NCBI GenBank assembly: GCA_024699325.1
Contig: JAILPS010000016.1
Coordinates: forward strand, 1 to 46,300
Origin: Lachnospiraceae bacterium
Lineage (GTDB): Bacteria; Bacillota; Clostridia; Lachnospirales; Lachnospiraceae
Length of the DNA: 46,300 bases
Direction: 5' to 3'
Both the position numbers and the translations under genes were made by a program. Position 1 is the first letter of the stretch; each line of letters opens with the position of its first letter. The notes below the pieces were generated by a model that worked only from the letters and a program-made list of their open reading frames with translations, made no database searches and was not told the DNA's origin. Shown one piece after another: positions 8,801 through 16,379 of this stretch.

Positions 8801-9553
8801 GAGCAGTATGAATATCCTGCCTCTGGCGTGGCTCTTAGCGAGAAGACCGCCAAGCAGCTGGGCGTGGCTGTGGGGGACACAGTGACCTTCATGATGGACG
8901 ATAAGGAGTACACATGCGAGGTCTCATGTGTGTTTGAAAACTATGTCTATCACTTTGCGTTTGTGTCATACGATACCTACAGGAGTCTGTTTGACAAGGA
9001 GCCTGTGTATAACACCGCATTTCTCCTGAACGACACGCGCGACGAGGAGTTTCAAAACGACCTGAGCACATACATCATGAGCTTTGACGCGGCCGGTGGA
9101 GTGAGCTTCATATCTACGCTTAACGGAACTCTCGACAACATGCTCACAAGCTTAAACGGCGTCATCTGGGTTCTCATCATTTCAGCGGGACTACTGGCGT
9201 TCGTTGTGTTATATAACCTCAACAACATAAGCATCGCCGAGAGGCGAAGGGAGCTTGCGACCATCAAGGTTTTGGGCTTCTTCCACACGGAGGTTGCGGC
9301 ATATATTTACAGGGATAATATATGGCTTACCATATTTGGCTGCGTGGCCGGGGTTTTCCTCGGAAGATATCTCCACGCCTTCATCATAGACACCGTCGAG
9401 GTCGATATGCTGATGTTTGGGCGAAATATTTCCCTTGAGAGCTACATAATGTGTATTCTGTTCACGGTGCTGTTCTCTGTTATAGTTAACTTCATAATGT
9501 ATTTCCAGCTGAAGAAAATCGACATGGTAGAATCGCTCAAATCCGTTGAATAG
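5834..9553 (+). CDS. Giant FtsX/MacB-like ABC permease with extracellular helical repeats (1239 aa)
   Basis: FtsX-family permease. The N-terminal membrane segment lies near residues 20-37, followed by a MacB-like extracellular domain. Two FtsX-type membrane cores follow: segments near 712-732, 760-785 and 810-830 in the first, and near 878-900, 1115-1137, 1163-1185 and 1205-1230 in the second. Between residues about 274 and 667 the family is interrupted by two low-complexity helical regions. The first is Ala/Glu-rich ('EAYDEAL' units), the second Phe/Glu-rich ('FEKTFNEQY', 'FYKTFEEE' units), and both probably project as coiled coils outside the cell. 'MKAMGYS' and 'ATIKVLGFF' are the expected permease coupling motifs. 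A GGAGAG site precedes the ATG. No ATPase gene is adjacent, so it must work with a distant one or as a mechanical or sensory subunit. The substrate is unknown. Confidence 0.9.
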   Translation: MTKGQWKDLLREILRNKSRFLSILFIVCLGVAFLSGIRASEPDMLISVDEYYDAQEFMDIRVIGTLGLTDDDVADIAKIKGVGYAAGGKYTETYVHFTDNTGEEPRLETKTLKVYEYLSGINEPYVTEGHVPTKTDEMLIDSHLAAYYDLKIGDTIRLISGSDAPLSDTLSEETYTICGFGISPWYLHYERGTGNIGTGTIDYFVMVNGAVFEADYYTEIYVQVDEARSMLSGTDAYDEVVDKIVDRIKLLEDAAAKRRLAQVREQAIDEALRSDDYAKAYKEAYDEALADAKKEAYDEAYETVLKEAYDEALKTAMETARAEALKTVKAEALEKAIETARAEALETAIKTAHDEAYETALKQVMDEGYETALETAKKTAYDQALATTRQTAYDEGYAQITSYVDSIAGQIVDALAGLNEEQLNSLKEALNDPTTTLSEQLDKVNYIFKSLGISMPDNIDVNALMETQIYSMMVDALKNYVENNQVTEQDKANAKAALIADVTPSVKAMYEEYFNSQFDTVYKTLFDLQFEAQFEKLYGETVRAEFEKTFNEQYKATFDAEFEKTFNEQYLGMVNEQFDATFDTQYLPIIELSFDKTFEEEYLDQFNEEFEKTFMEEYLDEFEEEFYKTFEEEGKPKFDEEFYKTFEEEYQELFDEEFDKKFNEEFVSEAGNEIDEKLELPKWYVLNRTASVPSYVEYIQDAEGIGKIGTVFPIIFFLVAALVALTTMTRMVDDERIQIGSMKAMGYSNLSIAGKYIIYTLASSVTGSILGVLIGEKLFPLVIINAYGILFVDVPNTSAPYQLDIAAYSSLAAIGCVLLATLFACFKSTREKPAGLMRPPAPKAGSRILLERITILWNHLSFTAKASMRNLFRYKKRLFMTIFGIAGCMALMMVGYGLKDSIMTITGTQYKEIFLYDASVTMSADADEEESEELMNAITGYEGVRETLEFSHETLDVSVGDYSRSVELYVPQSVENIGNFMILRDRVSGEQYEYPASGVALSEKTAKQLGVAVGDTVTFMMDDKEYTCEVSCVFENYVYHFAFVSYDTYRSLFDKEPVYNTAFLLNDTRDEEFQNDLSTYIMSFDAAGGVSFISTLNGTLDNMLTSLNGVIWVLIISAGLLAFVVLYNLNNISIAERRRELATIKVLGFFHTEVAAYIYRDNIWLTIFGCVAGVFLGRYLHAFIIDTVEVDMLMFGRNISLESYIMCILFTVLFSVIVNFIMYFQLKKIDMVESLKSVE
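6656..7025 (+). repeat. Ala/Glu helical repeats in the permease (residues about 275-397)
   Basis: Degenerate 8-12 residue units of the type 'EAYDEAL' and 'ETARAEAL' recur about a dozen times, and the DNA repeats with them (for example GAGGCCTACGA-like words). The pattern predicts one long amphipathic helix. Confidence 0.8.
7381..7835 (+). repeat. Phe/Glu helical repeats in the permease (residues about 516-667)
   Basis: Units of roughly 8 and 12 residues, such as 'FDAEFEKTF', 'NEQY' and 'FEEEFYKTFEEE', recur more than ten times. An aromatic residue falls every 3-4 positions on a strongly acidic background. The composition is unlike the Ala/Glu repeat upstream, so it is a separate expansion. 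Confidence 0.8.
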
Positions 9554-9587
9554 TTAAGTTTTGAGAGTGTTTTGGGGTAATTTATGC

Positions 9588-9616
9588 TTGTTATTTTGGT
9601 CTAACTAAGATAGAAT
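9588..9616 (+). promoter_or_regulatory. Sigma-A promoter for the amylase/ATP-grasp operon
   Basis: TTGTTA (9588-9593), 17-bp spacer, TAGAAT (9611-9616), about 45 bases before the ATG at 9660. Confidence 0.6.
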
Positions 9617-9659
9617 AGAACAAGGTGGGTTTACGTAATAAATATGGTTAGGGGATATT

Positions 9660-11729
9660 ATGGGTCCTGCAGAGAGATTCATTGGTAGAAGTGGGCTGTT
9701 TTCTGACGAGACGGAGATGTTTAGGACACCGTGCGAGCCGAATGTCGGAGACAGAGTAACAGTCAAATTCAGGTCGCTTGCGGCGGATAAACTGAAGGTT
9801 TATCTGCTTCTTGGTGATGAAGAGATTAAGATGAGCTATAGCCACAGGGAGGGCAGATTTGTCTACCATGTAGCTTCATTTGTTATGCCAGAGGGCATGA
9901 TAAGCTACGACTACAAGATCACCAACGGCGAGGAGACACTGTATTATAATAAGCTTGGCTGGGTTGAGAGCAGGGATCCCTACTACGCCTTCAGGGTGAC
10001 GGGTGGTTTTAAGACACCTGACTGGGCCAAGGGAGCTGTAATCTACCAGATATTTGTGGACAGGTTCTGCAACGGCGACAAAACCAACGACGTTGTGAAC
10101 GACGAATACTACTACATAAACGGCAACAGCATACAGATACAGAACTGGGACGAGACGCCGAAGGTTTTTGATGTCAGATGCTTCTACGGCGGAGACCTGG
10201 CGGGAGTCAGAAGCAAGCTTGACTATCTTCAGAGCCTGGGCGTGGAGGTGATATATTTTAATCCTCTGTTTGTCTCACCATCTAATCATAAATACGACTC
10301 ACAGGATTATGACCACATTGACCCTCACTACGGGGTGATTGTGAAGGACAGCGACGTTTTGTTAAGGGACGGCGATAGCGATAACTCTAAGGCCGGCAAA
10401 TACATAACCAGAACCACGGATATTGAGAACCTAGAGGCATCGGATAGATATTTTGCAGATCTCGTGGAGGAGATACACAGGCGCGGCATGCGCGTGATAC
10501 TTGACGGTGTGTTCAACCACTGCGGATCATTTAACAGATGGCTCGACAGGGAGGGCATCTACGAGAACCAGAAGGGATACAGCAAGGGCGCATATGTGAG
10601 CAGCAGAAGCCCCTATAAGAACTATTTTTCCTTCAAGGAGGAAGACTGGCCTTATAACGACACTTATGACGGCTGGTGGGGACATGAGACGCTTCCCAAG
10701 CTTAACTATGAGGACTCGCCTGAACTCTATGCGGACATCCTAAGGATTGCTGCCAAGTGGGTTTCCCCTCCATATAACTGCGACGGCTGGAGGCTTGATG
10801 TGGCGGCGGATTTGGGCCACACGCCTGAGTTTAATCACAGGTTCTGGAAGGATTTCAGGAATACTGTCAAGAAGGCCAATCCCGACGCCATCATTCTGGC
10901 AGAGCACTACGGCGACCCTTCGGCATGGCTTCGGGGCGACGAGTGGGACACAGTCATGAACTATGACGCCTTCATGGAGCCAATCACATGGTTTTTGACA
11001 GGTCTTGAGAAGCACAGCGACGAATATAACGCAGGTCTGTTGGGCAACGGCGACTGGTTTTTTAAAAATATCACGCACAACATGAGCAAGTTCCAGCAGG
11101 GCTCCCTGTGTGTGGCTATGAACGAACTGTCAAACCACGATCACTCGAGGTTTTTGACAAGAACGAATTCGACAGTGGGAAGACTGTCAAACCGCGGTCC
11201 CGAGGCTGCGGGCAGGGGGATTAAATACAGCATGCTAAGGGCAGCGGTTGTGTTCCAGATGACCTGGCCCGGCGCGCCGACCATATACTACGGCGACGAG
11301 ACCGGAGTTGTGGGCTGGACGGACCCTGACAACAGAAGAACATATCCATGGGGACATGAGAACTGGGAGCTCATAGAGTTCCACAAATACATAATCTCCA
11401 TGCACAAGAAGATATCCTGTCTGAAGTGCGGAAGCGTGAAAATGCTTATCGGCACGGATCATTTGATCGCCTACGGAAGGTTTGACGAGAGGAATCAGGC
11501 GGTTGTCATCATAAACAACAAGGACGAGGAGAGAAGTCTGGCGCTTCCCGTATGGCAGCTTGGCATCCCGGACGGCGAGGCAGTTTTAAAGCGCATCATG
11601 GTGACCTATGAGCACGGCTGCAATGTCGGCAGGAAGATGTTTAGCGTGAGCGACGGCTATCTCAAAATCACTGTTGGACCGATGGAGAGCCAGCTCTACG
11701 TTGCTGGAGATTACGATTATAAAAGGTAA
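9660..11729 (+). CDS. GH13 alpha-amylase-family glucanohydrolase, neopullulanase/cyclomaltodextrinase type (689 aa)
   Basis: Hydrolyses alpha-glucans or maltodextrins. There is no signal peptide, so it should act in the cytoplasm on imported dextrins or stored glycogen. An N-terminal beta-sandwich domain (residues about 1-115, 'YDYKITNGEE') precedes the catalytic barrel that begins at 'AVIYQIFVDRF'. The conserved GH13 regions are visible: 'VILDGVFNHCG', 'GWRLDVAAD' (nucleophile Asp380), 'ILAEHYGD' (acid/base Glu415) and 'ELSNHDHSR' (Asp494). The first conserved region carries 'YFNPLFVSPSNHKYD', as in neopullulanases. The catalytic triad is complete and the length is normal. The gene heads an operon: the ATP-grasp gene starts 5 bases after the stop. 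Exact specificity (pullulan, cyclodextrin or maltodextrin) cannot be fixed from sequence alone. Confidence 0.93.
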   Translation: MGPAERFIGRSGLFSDETEMFRTPCEPNVGDRVTVKFRSLAADKLKVYLLLGDEEIKMSYSHREGRFVYHVASFVMPEGMISYDYKITNGEETLYYNKLGWVESRDPYYAFRVTGGFKTPDWAKGAVIYQIFVDRFCNGDKTNDVVNDEYYYINGNSIQIQNWDETPKVFDVRCFYGGDLAGVRSKLDYLQSLGVEVIYFNPLFVSPSNHKYDSQDYDHIDPHYGVIVKDSDVLLRDGDSDNSKAGKYITRTTDIENLEASDRYFADLVEEIHRRGMRVILDGVFNHCGSFNRWLDREGIYENQKGYSKGAYVSSRSPYKNYFSFKEEDWPYNDTYDGWWGHETLPKLNYEDSPELYADILRIAAKWVSPPYNCDGWRLDVAADLGHTPEFNHRFWKDFRNTVKKANPDAIILAEHYGDPSAWLRGDEWDTVMNYDAFMEPITWFLTGLEKHSDEYNAGLLGNGDWFFKNITHNMSKFQQGSLCVAMNELSNHDHSRFLTRTNSTVGRLSNRGPEAAGRGIKYSMLRAAVVFQMTWPGAPTIYYGDETGVVGWTDPDNRRTYPWGHENWELIEFHKYIISMHKKISCLKCGSVKMLIGTDHLIAYGRFDERNQAVVIINNKDEERSLALPVWQLGIPDGEAVLKRIMVTYEHGCNVGRKMFSVSDGYLKITVGPMESQLYVAGDYDYKR

Positions 11730-11734
11730 TTCAC

Positions 11735-12691
11735 ATGGCTAACTGGGAAACATTATTTGTTAAAATAATCAAGGAAATATGTGACGAGGAGGGGATAACC
11801 CTCACCTCGTTTGACGACTGGGCCTTCTGTCTTGCAAGAGACGGAAGGCACAAATTCATATATGGGTATCAGTTCTGTCTGGACGATGCGGCAAAGGTTG
11901 GAGTCCTTAAGGATAAGGCGGCAGCAGCAGAAATGATGGCCTCAGCAGGCATTAAATGTGTGCCCCACTGGTGCGTCATGAACCCTGAAGCGCCTGAGTT
12001 TGCAACACTTTCAAGCGGCTGGGAGTTTATGGGCGAGAAGCTTAGGCAGTACGGCTCGCTGGTGGTTAAGGACAACTTAGGTACAGGCGGCAGAAGCGTC
12101 TACCACGTGAAGAACATGAAGGAGCTCGAGCAGGCGGCAGCATTTATATTCTCTAAGGCGCAGTCCCTGGCGGTAAGCCCCTATGTGAAGATAGATGACG
12201 AATACAGGGTGATTGTGCTCGATGGAAATCCCGAGATCGTGTTCGTGAAGGAGAGACCCTCAGTAACTGGCGACGGCGTTAAAACTCTAAGAGAACTTCT
12301 CTCTGACAGGGTGCTAAGCGCGTCGGGAAGAGAGATGGGCGATCTGCTTGGAGTCACGGCCACGTTTAAGGATAGCGACCTGGAGCGGGTTCCTAAGTGT
12401 GGGGAGAAGGTGTTTCTTAAGTGGAAGCACAACCTGGGACAGGGCTCACACCCCAGAGTCTTAAGCATGGCAGAAGTGCCGGCTGAGGTTTTAGAGACCG
12501 CCAGGAAGGCGGCAGGATTTTTCGAGCTTGGTTTCAGCTCCGTTGACGTGTGTATTGTCGATAACCAGGCCATGGTTTTGGAGATTAACGGCGGAGTGAT
12601 GATGGAGAATCTGGCGGGATTTTCGCCTGAATACTATGACATGGCCAAGAGCCTGTACAAAAAAGCGATTTTGGAGAGTTTACAATGTTAA
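11735..12691 (+). CDS. ATP-grasp carboxylate-amine ligase-like protein (318 aa)
   Basis: ATP-grasp fold of the RimK/cyanophycin-synthetase-like group, which couples a carboxylate to an amine through an acyl-phosphate. A short N-terminal region ends in 'YGYQFCLDDA'. Then come a 'KDKAAAAEMM' helix, the nucleotide-binding lysine and glycine-rich loop 'VVKDNLGTGGRSV', 'EYRVIVLDG', the 'GQGSHPRV' loop, and the metal-binding 'DVCIVDN' and 'LEINGGVMM' region. All expected elements are present. The gene follows the GH13 gene by 5 bp and overlaps the next small gene by 7 bp, so it is co-translated with it. The substrate is not predictable. Modification of a protein or peptide (glutamate ligase, graspetide-like) and dipeptide synthesis are both possible. 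Confidence 0.85.
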   Translation: MANWETLFVKIIKEICDEEGITLTSFDDWAFCLARDGRHKFIYGYQFCLDDAAKVGVLKDKAAAAEMMASAGIKCVPHWCVMNPEAPEFATLSSGWEFMGEKLRQYGSLVVKDNLGTGGRSVYHVKNMKELEQAAAFIFSKAQSLAVSPYVKIDDEYRVIVLDGNPEIVFVKERPSVTGDGVKTLRELLSDRVLSASGREMGDLLGVTATFKDSDLERVPKCGEKVFLKWKHNLGQGSHPRVLSMAEVPAEVLETARKAAGFFELGFSSVDVCIVDNQAMVLEINGGVMMENLAGFSPEYYDMAKSLYKKAILESLQC

Positions 12692-12837
12692 AGTTTGAGG
12701 AAGAACTGGAGAATTTCAAACCGTTACCTGAGATTGAGCAGACTGAGAAGATCATAAACGACGAGCCTCTCGCCGATGTCACGGACATCCTAAAGAGCAT
12801 CGTGGAAATGTCTGCAGGAGACAAGAAGAATTCTTAA
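12685..12837 (+). CDS. Small acidic protein (50 aa) coupled to the ATP-grasp gene
   Basis: A 50-codon frame starts at an ATG that overlaps the end of the ATP-grasp gene (stop 12689-12691) and ends 12 bases before the next start. The product is acidic ('FEEELENF', 'PEIEQTEKI'), with no membrane segment or cysteine, and has a predicted helical C-terminal part ('DVTDILKSIVEM'). A GGAGAG sequence (12673-12678) lies 6 bases before the ATG. Without it the tight operon would have a 158-base gap, which supports coding. It may be a partner subunit or a substrate peptide of the ligase; neither is shown by sequence. No known family was recognised. Confidence 0.65.
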   Translation: MLKFEEELENFKPLPEIEQTEKIINDEPLADVTDILKSIVEMSAGDKKNS

Positions 12838-12849
12838 CCGGAGGTCACT

Positions 12850-14307
12850 ATGATATGTTTTCACTGCGGTGCGCAGCTGACCAAACAGGACGTTTGTCTT
12901 AAGTGCGGTACGGATGTGCGACTGTATAAGAAGATACTGGCGACCTCGGATCACCTCTACAACGAGGCTCTGATCAGGGCTAAGAAGAGGGATCTGACGG
13001 GGGCTAAGGATTACCTTCGCCAGAGTCTGCAGCTAAACAAGAAGAATATCCCGGCCCGCAATCTGCTGGGTCTTATATTCTATGAGACAGGAGACCCCGC
13101 CTACGCTGTGAGAGAGTGGGTCATCAGCCAGAATTATAAGGAGAATGACAATATTGCCACCAGATATCTGGCGGACGTGGAGAAGGAGATTCACTCCATC
13201 AATGTCTCACTTAAGAAGTACAATCAGGCGCTGGATTTCTTGAAGACCGACAGCAGGGATATGGCTCTTGTTGCGCTAAAACAGCTTATGAACAGGCCCT
13301 ACTGCATGGTTAAGGCCCGCCAGCTCTTAGCGCTTATGTACATGGAGGAGAACGCCTACGGCAAGGCCGAGAAGCTTCTCGCAGCCTGCAAAGCGATAGA
13401 TGTGGGCGATATGACCACCGTGAGATACATGGAGGCGCTTAACGACAAGAAGATTGTCGCGAGGGACGGCTCCTACAGGGAGGCCATAGTCAACGCCATC
13501 GAATCGGGAGATGAGAGAAACGGCGTCATAATCCCCGAAAACACCAGGGAGTACAGCTCGTATTTTATGTCAGCCCTGTATGTGATTATAGGTCTGGTTT
13601 TAGGTGCGGGAATCATTTACCACATGGTTATTCCGTCCGTCAAGAGTAATTTCCAGCAGACGAACACCTCCAACCTGGAAAACTATGAGAGGACCATAAG
13701 TGAGCTCCGCTCACAGGTGACCAACGACGAGGCACAGATTGACAGGCTTGAGGCGCAGATACTGGCGCTTAACGAGCAGGTGAACAACACCGAGCCCGTG
13801 GTCATAGACCAGAGCTATGACGTGTTTCTGCCTGTGCTGACAGCCTACATTAACGATGATGTGCGCGAGATGGTTCAGGCCATATCCAAACTTGACGCAG
13901 GGGTGGAGGATGAGCTGTATCAGAACATTTATAAGAGGCTTTTAGTTGATTATAAGGACAGTTTTGGATACCGCGCGTTCTACCGCGGCAACGAATACAT
14001 CGACAAGAGCTATTACTACGAGGCCATGGAGCAGTACAAGTTGGCTTATCAGCTTCTCGGTGAGAACGCCAGAATTGTGTACAGCATAGGTCTCTCATAC
14101 GAGATGATCGGCGATTATCCGATGGCTATGTATTACTATGAATACGCCATCAGGACATATCCGGACGACGTCTGGGTCGGCGATTCGAAGGTCCGCAAGG
14201 AGATTATCCTAGGACAGATACCTGACATGGAGATACCTGAGGTGAAGCCTGGAGAGTTAGAGGTGACGGGGCTTGAGGATTTGTGGACTCCCGCTGCGAG
14301 CGAGTAA
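12850..14307 (+). CDS. Zinc-ribbon / TPR membrane protein (485 aa)
   Basis: A zinc ribbon at the N-terminus has two CxxC pairs ('CFHCG', 'CLKCG', residues 3-19). It is followed by TPR-like helices to about residue 200 ('ALIRAKKRDLTGAKDYL', 'GLIFYETGDPAYAV'). A single membrane segment near 237-262 comes next, then a coiled coil near 275-315 and a C-terminal TPR block ('YYEAMEQYKLAYQLL', 'GLSYEMIGDYPMAMYYYEY'). The arrangement implies TPR scaffolds on both sides of the membrane. The start has a CGGAGG site. It closes the operon with GH13, ATP-grasp and the small acidic protein, so it may organise a complex with them (inference). No enzymatic motif is visible. Confidence 0.85.
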   Translation: MICFHCGAQLTKQDVCLKCGTDVRLYKKILATSDHLYNEALIRAKKRDLTGAKDYLRQSLQLNKKNIPARNLLGLIFYETGDPAYAVREWVISQNYKENDNIATRYLADVEKEIHSINVSLKKYNQALDFLKTDSRDMALVALKQLMNRPYCMVKARQLLALMYMEENAYGKAEKLLAACKAIDVGDMTTVRYMEALNDKKIVARDGSYREAIVNAIESGDERNGVIIPENTREYSSYFMSALYVIIGLVLGAGIIYHMVIPSVKSNFQQTNTSNLENYERTISELRSQVTNDEAQIDRLEAQILALNEQVNNTEPVVIDQSYDVFLPVLTAYINDDVREMVQAISKLDAGVEDELYQNIYKRLLVDYKDSFGYRAFYRGNEYIDKSYYYEAMEQYKLAYQLLGENARIVYSIGLSYEMIGDYPMAMYYYEYAIRTYPDDVWVGDSKVRKEIILGQIPDMEIPEVKPGELEVTGLEDLWTPAASE

Positions 14308-14322
14308 GCGTGGTTTGATTTG

Positions 14323-14351
14323 TTGCATTTACATATGGAATGTGATATAAT
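14323..14351 (+). promoter_or_regulatory. Sigma-A promoter for metA
   Basis: TTGCAT (14323-14328), 17-bp spacer, TATAAT (14346-14351), 39 bases before the metA ATG. The leader is too short for a SAM riboswitch or T-box. Confidence 0.75.
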
Positions 14352-14390
14352 TGGGATTTGCATCAATCTAATAAGAAGGGGGAACTGAAT

Positions 14391-15308
14391 ATGCCTGTTA
14401 AGATTCCGGACGCGCTTCCGGCCAAGGAAATACTGGAAAATGAAAATATATTTGTCATGACGGAGTTTCGCGCCATGCATCAGGACATTCGTCCGCTTAA
14501 TGTTTTGATACTTAATCTCATGCCCACCAAGGAGGTCACAGAGACACAGCTTCTCAGGAAGCTCTCAAACACACCTCTTCAGGTTCAGGTGGAGTTTTTG
14601 CAGACTGCAAGCTATACAAGCACACATGTGGATCCTTCACACCTTCAGGCCTTCTATAAGACATTTGACGAGGTGAAGGACAGAAAGTTTGACGGAATGA
14701 TAATCACGGGAGCACCTCTCGATTTCATCGACTACACGGAGGTCGATTACTGGGACGAGCTGTGTAAGATCATGGAGTGGACTAAGACTCACGTGCACTG
14801 TACCTTCCATCTGTGCTGGGGGGCCTACGCAGGTCTCTTCTATCACTACGGCATCAGGAAGAGAGACCGTCTTCCAAAACTGTCAGGAATATATTCACAC
14901 GAGGTGAGGAAGAAGTCTTCACCGCTGTTCAGAGGATTTGACGACGTGTTCTATGCGCCTCACTCAAGAGCCACAGAGGTCACAGAGGAGCAGATACTTG
15001 CAGATCCCAGACTTGAGATTATGGCCACATCACCTGAGGCGGGAGTTGCCATCTGCAAGAGCACTGACAGCAGACATTTCTTCGTAATGTGTCACGCAGA
15101 GTACGACTGGGACACACTGCTACTGGAGTATAAGAGAGACGTGGCTAAGGGAATGAACCCGCTGCCGCCTAAGAACTACTTCCCGGACGATGATCCGACG
15201 AAGACTCCTATCGTCACATGGAGAAGCGCAGGACAGCTCCTGTTCTCAAACTGGCTGAACTTCTATGTATATCAGACCACCCCATATGACATATCGACAA
15301 TTGAATAA
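14391..15308 (+). CDS. metA: Homoserine O-acyltransferase (MetA, 305 aa)
   Basis: Acylates homoserine with acetyl- or succinyl-CoA, the first committed step of methionine synthesis. ATG 14391 is chosen because AGAAGGGGG lies just upstream and the protein then starts 'MPVKIPDALPA', aligned with E. coli MetA without gaps to residue 142. The catalytic cysteine is Cys142 ('FHLCWGAY'), with His235 and Glu237 in 'CHAEYD'. In published work, residue 111 helps set acyl-donor choice: Gly in E. coli (succinyl), Glu in Bacillus cereus (acetyl). Here it is Asp111 ('GAPLDFI'), so the donor cannot be assigned by that rule. The acidic side chain makes acetyl-CoA somewhat more likely (inference). Monocistronic, with its own promoter and terminator. 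Confidence 0.96.
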   Translation: MPVKIPDALPAKEILENENIFVMTEFRAMHQDIRPLNVLILNLMPTKEVTETQLLRKLSNTPLQVQVEFLQTASYTSTHVDPSHLQAFYKTFDEVKDRKFDGMIITGAPLDFIDYTEVDYWDELCKIMEWTKTHVHCTFHLCWGAYAGLFYHYGIRKRDRLPKLSGIYSHEVRKKSSPLFRGFDDVFYAPHSRATEVTEEQILADPRLEIMATSPEAGVAICKSTDSRHFFVMCHAEYDWDTLLLEYKRDVAKGMNPLPPKNYFPDDDPTKTPIVTWRSAGQLLFSNWLNFYVYQTTPYDISTIE

Positions 15309-15316
15309 CAAATTAA

Positions 15317-15344
15317 AACAGCTGCGGATCCCGCAGCTGTTTTG
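15317..15344 (+). terminator. Terminator after metA
   Basis: A perfect 11-bp stem AACAGCTGCGG / CCGCAGCTGTT has a 3-base loop and is followed by TTTG. It starts 8 bases after the stop codon. Confidence 0.9.
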
Positions 15345-15365
15345 TATTACATATTCATACTAAAA

Positions 15366-15475
15366 AAGGAGGAGAGGCTGACAGGCTTACCTGCCAGCCC
15401 ATTATGAAAAAAATAATCGTTGTCTTTATGAAGAATATCTGTGTTTCATGGTTTTATGGTAAGTGGCAAAATTGA
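15366..15475 (+). other. Ribosome site, hairpin and 23-codon ORF in the metA-regulator gap
   Basis: The 365-base gap between metA and the response regulator holds AAAGGAGG (15366-15373). Next is an almost perfect hairpin at 15376-15399 (GGCTG-a-CAGG / CCTG-c-CAGCC, loop CTTA), then an ATG at 15404 opening a 23-codon frame (MKKIIVVF...) that stops at 15475. The linear distance from Shine-Dalgarno to ATG is 30 bases, but folding the hairpin brings them to about 6. This may be a bridged start for a leader peptide or chance. The rest of the gap to 15588 is AT-rich without recognised features. Confidence 0.35.
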
Positions 15476-15588
15476 ACGGATAATGTGAAAAATGTAAACA
15501 AATTTTGAACATTGATTATTGATGTGATTATTTTGTTAAAATTGCGCCGAAATGTGGACAATTTATTACGTGATGTAAGAAAAACGTA

Positions 15589-15617
15589 AGGACAAAAAAA
15601 GTCACTTGTGATATAGT
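15589..15617 (+). promoter_or_regulatory. Extended -10 promoter before the VanR-like regulator
   Basis: AGGACA (15589-15594), 17-bp spacer, TATAGT (15612-15617), preceded by TGA (15609-15611), which makes an extended -10. The -35 is weak, as is common for regulated two-component operons. Confidence 0.5.
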
Positions 15618-15673
15618 TAAACAGGTTTTGAATTAGTTCCTGATTGTATTTTGATATGAAATTGGAGGTAAAT

Positions 15674-16378
15674 ATGGCTAACGAGAAGATTTTGGTTGTT
15701 GACGATGAGAAGGAGATTGCGGAGCTTGTGGAGATTTATCTTGTGAGCGACGGTTATCAGGTCTATAAGGCCAACAACGCATACGAGGGCCTTAGAATTA
15801 TAGAGAAGGAAGACATTAAGCTGGTTCTTTTAGACATCATGATGCCTGGAATGAACGGACTTGAGATGTGCAAGAAGATAAGGGAGACCAACAACATCCC
15901 GATCATAATGATAAGCGCGAAGTCCTCAGAGCTTGACAAGATTGTGGGACTTAGCACAGGAGCTGACGACTATGTGACGAAGCCCTTCAGCCCGCTTGAG
16001 CTCTCCGCGAGAGTTAAGTCACAGCTTAGAAGATACACCACATTGAACCCTGACAGCGGAGCAGGCGGGGATGTGGCTGAGGAGATCAGGATTGGCGGAC
16101 TTCTCATCAACACCGTGAGCCACAGAGTCTGGGTTTACGACGAGGAGGTTAAGTTCACTCCAATCGAGTTTGATATATTAGTGCTTCTTGCAAGTAACCC
16201 GGGCAAGGTTTTCAGCATTGACGATATATTTGTTGAGGTATGGCATGAGAAGGCTTACGAGGCCAACAACACCGTAATGGTTCACATCAGAAGGATCAGA
16301 ACCAAGCTTAAGGAGGACAGCCGCCAGGACAAGATCATCACCACAGTTTGGGGAGTTGGATATAAGATAGAGGGTTAA
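15674..16378 (+). CDS. OmpR/VanR-type response regulator (234 aa)
   Basis: A receiver domain (residues 1-120) has the acidic pair 'VVDDEKEI', phosphoacceptor Asp54 in 'VLLLDIMMPG', the switch region 'MISAKSS' and Lys in 'DYVTKPFSP'. It is followed by a winged-helix DNA-binding domain (about 137-232, 'FTPIEFDILVLLASNPG', 'NTVMVHIRRIRTKL'). ATG 15674 is preferred over ATG 15644 because GGAGGT lies 7 bases before it and the protein then starts 'MANEKILVVDD'. The histidine kinase gene starts one base after the stop. Closest in type to VanR-like regulators, but no vancomycin-resistance ligase genes are nearby, so the target is probably the ABC genes downstream. Confidence 0.95.
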   Translation: MANEKILVVDDEKEIAELVEIYLVSDGYQVYKANNAYEGLRIIEKEDIKLVLLDIMMPGMNGLEMCKKIRETNNIPIIMISAKSSELDKIVGLSTGADDYVTKPFSPLELSARVKSQLRRYTTLNPDSGAGGDVAEEIRIGGLLINTVSHRVWVYDEEVKFTPIEFDILVLLASNPGKVFSIDDIFVEVWHEKAYEANNTVMVHIRRIRTKLKEDSRQDKIITTVWGVGYKIEG

Positions 16379-16379
16379 G

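Noticed and set aside
14308-14390. SAM riboswitch before metA
   Set aside because: The promoter leaves a leader of about 32 bases, too short for any SAM aptamer.
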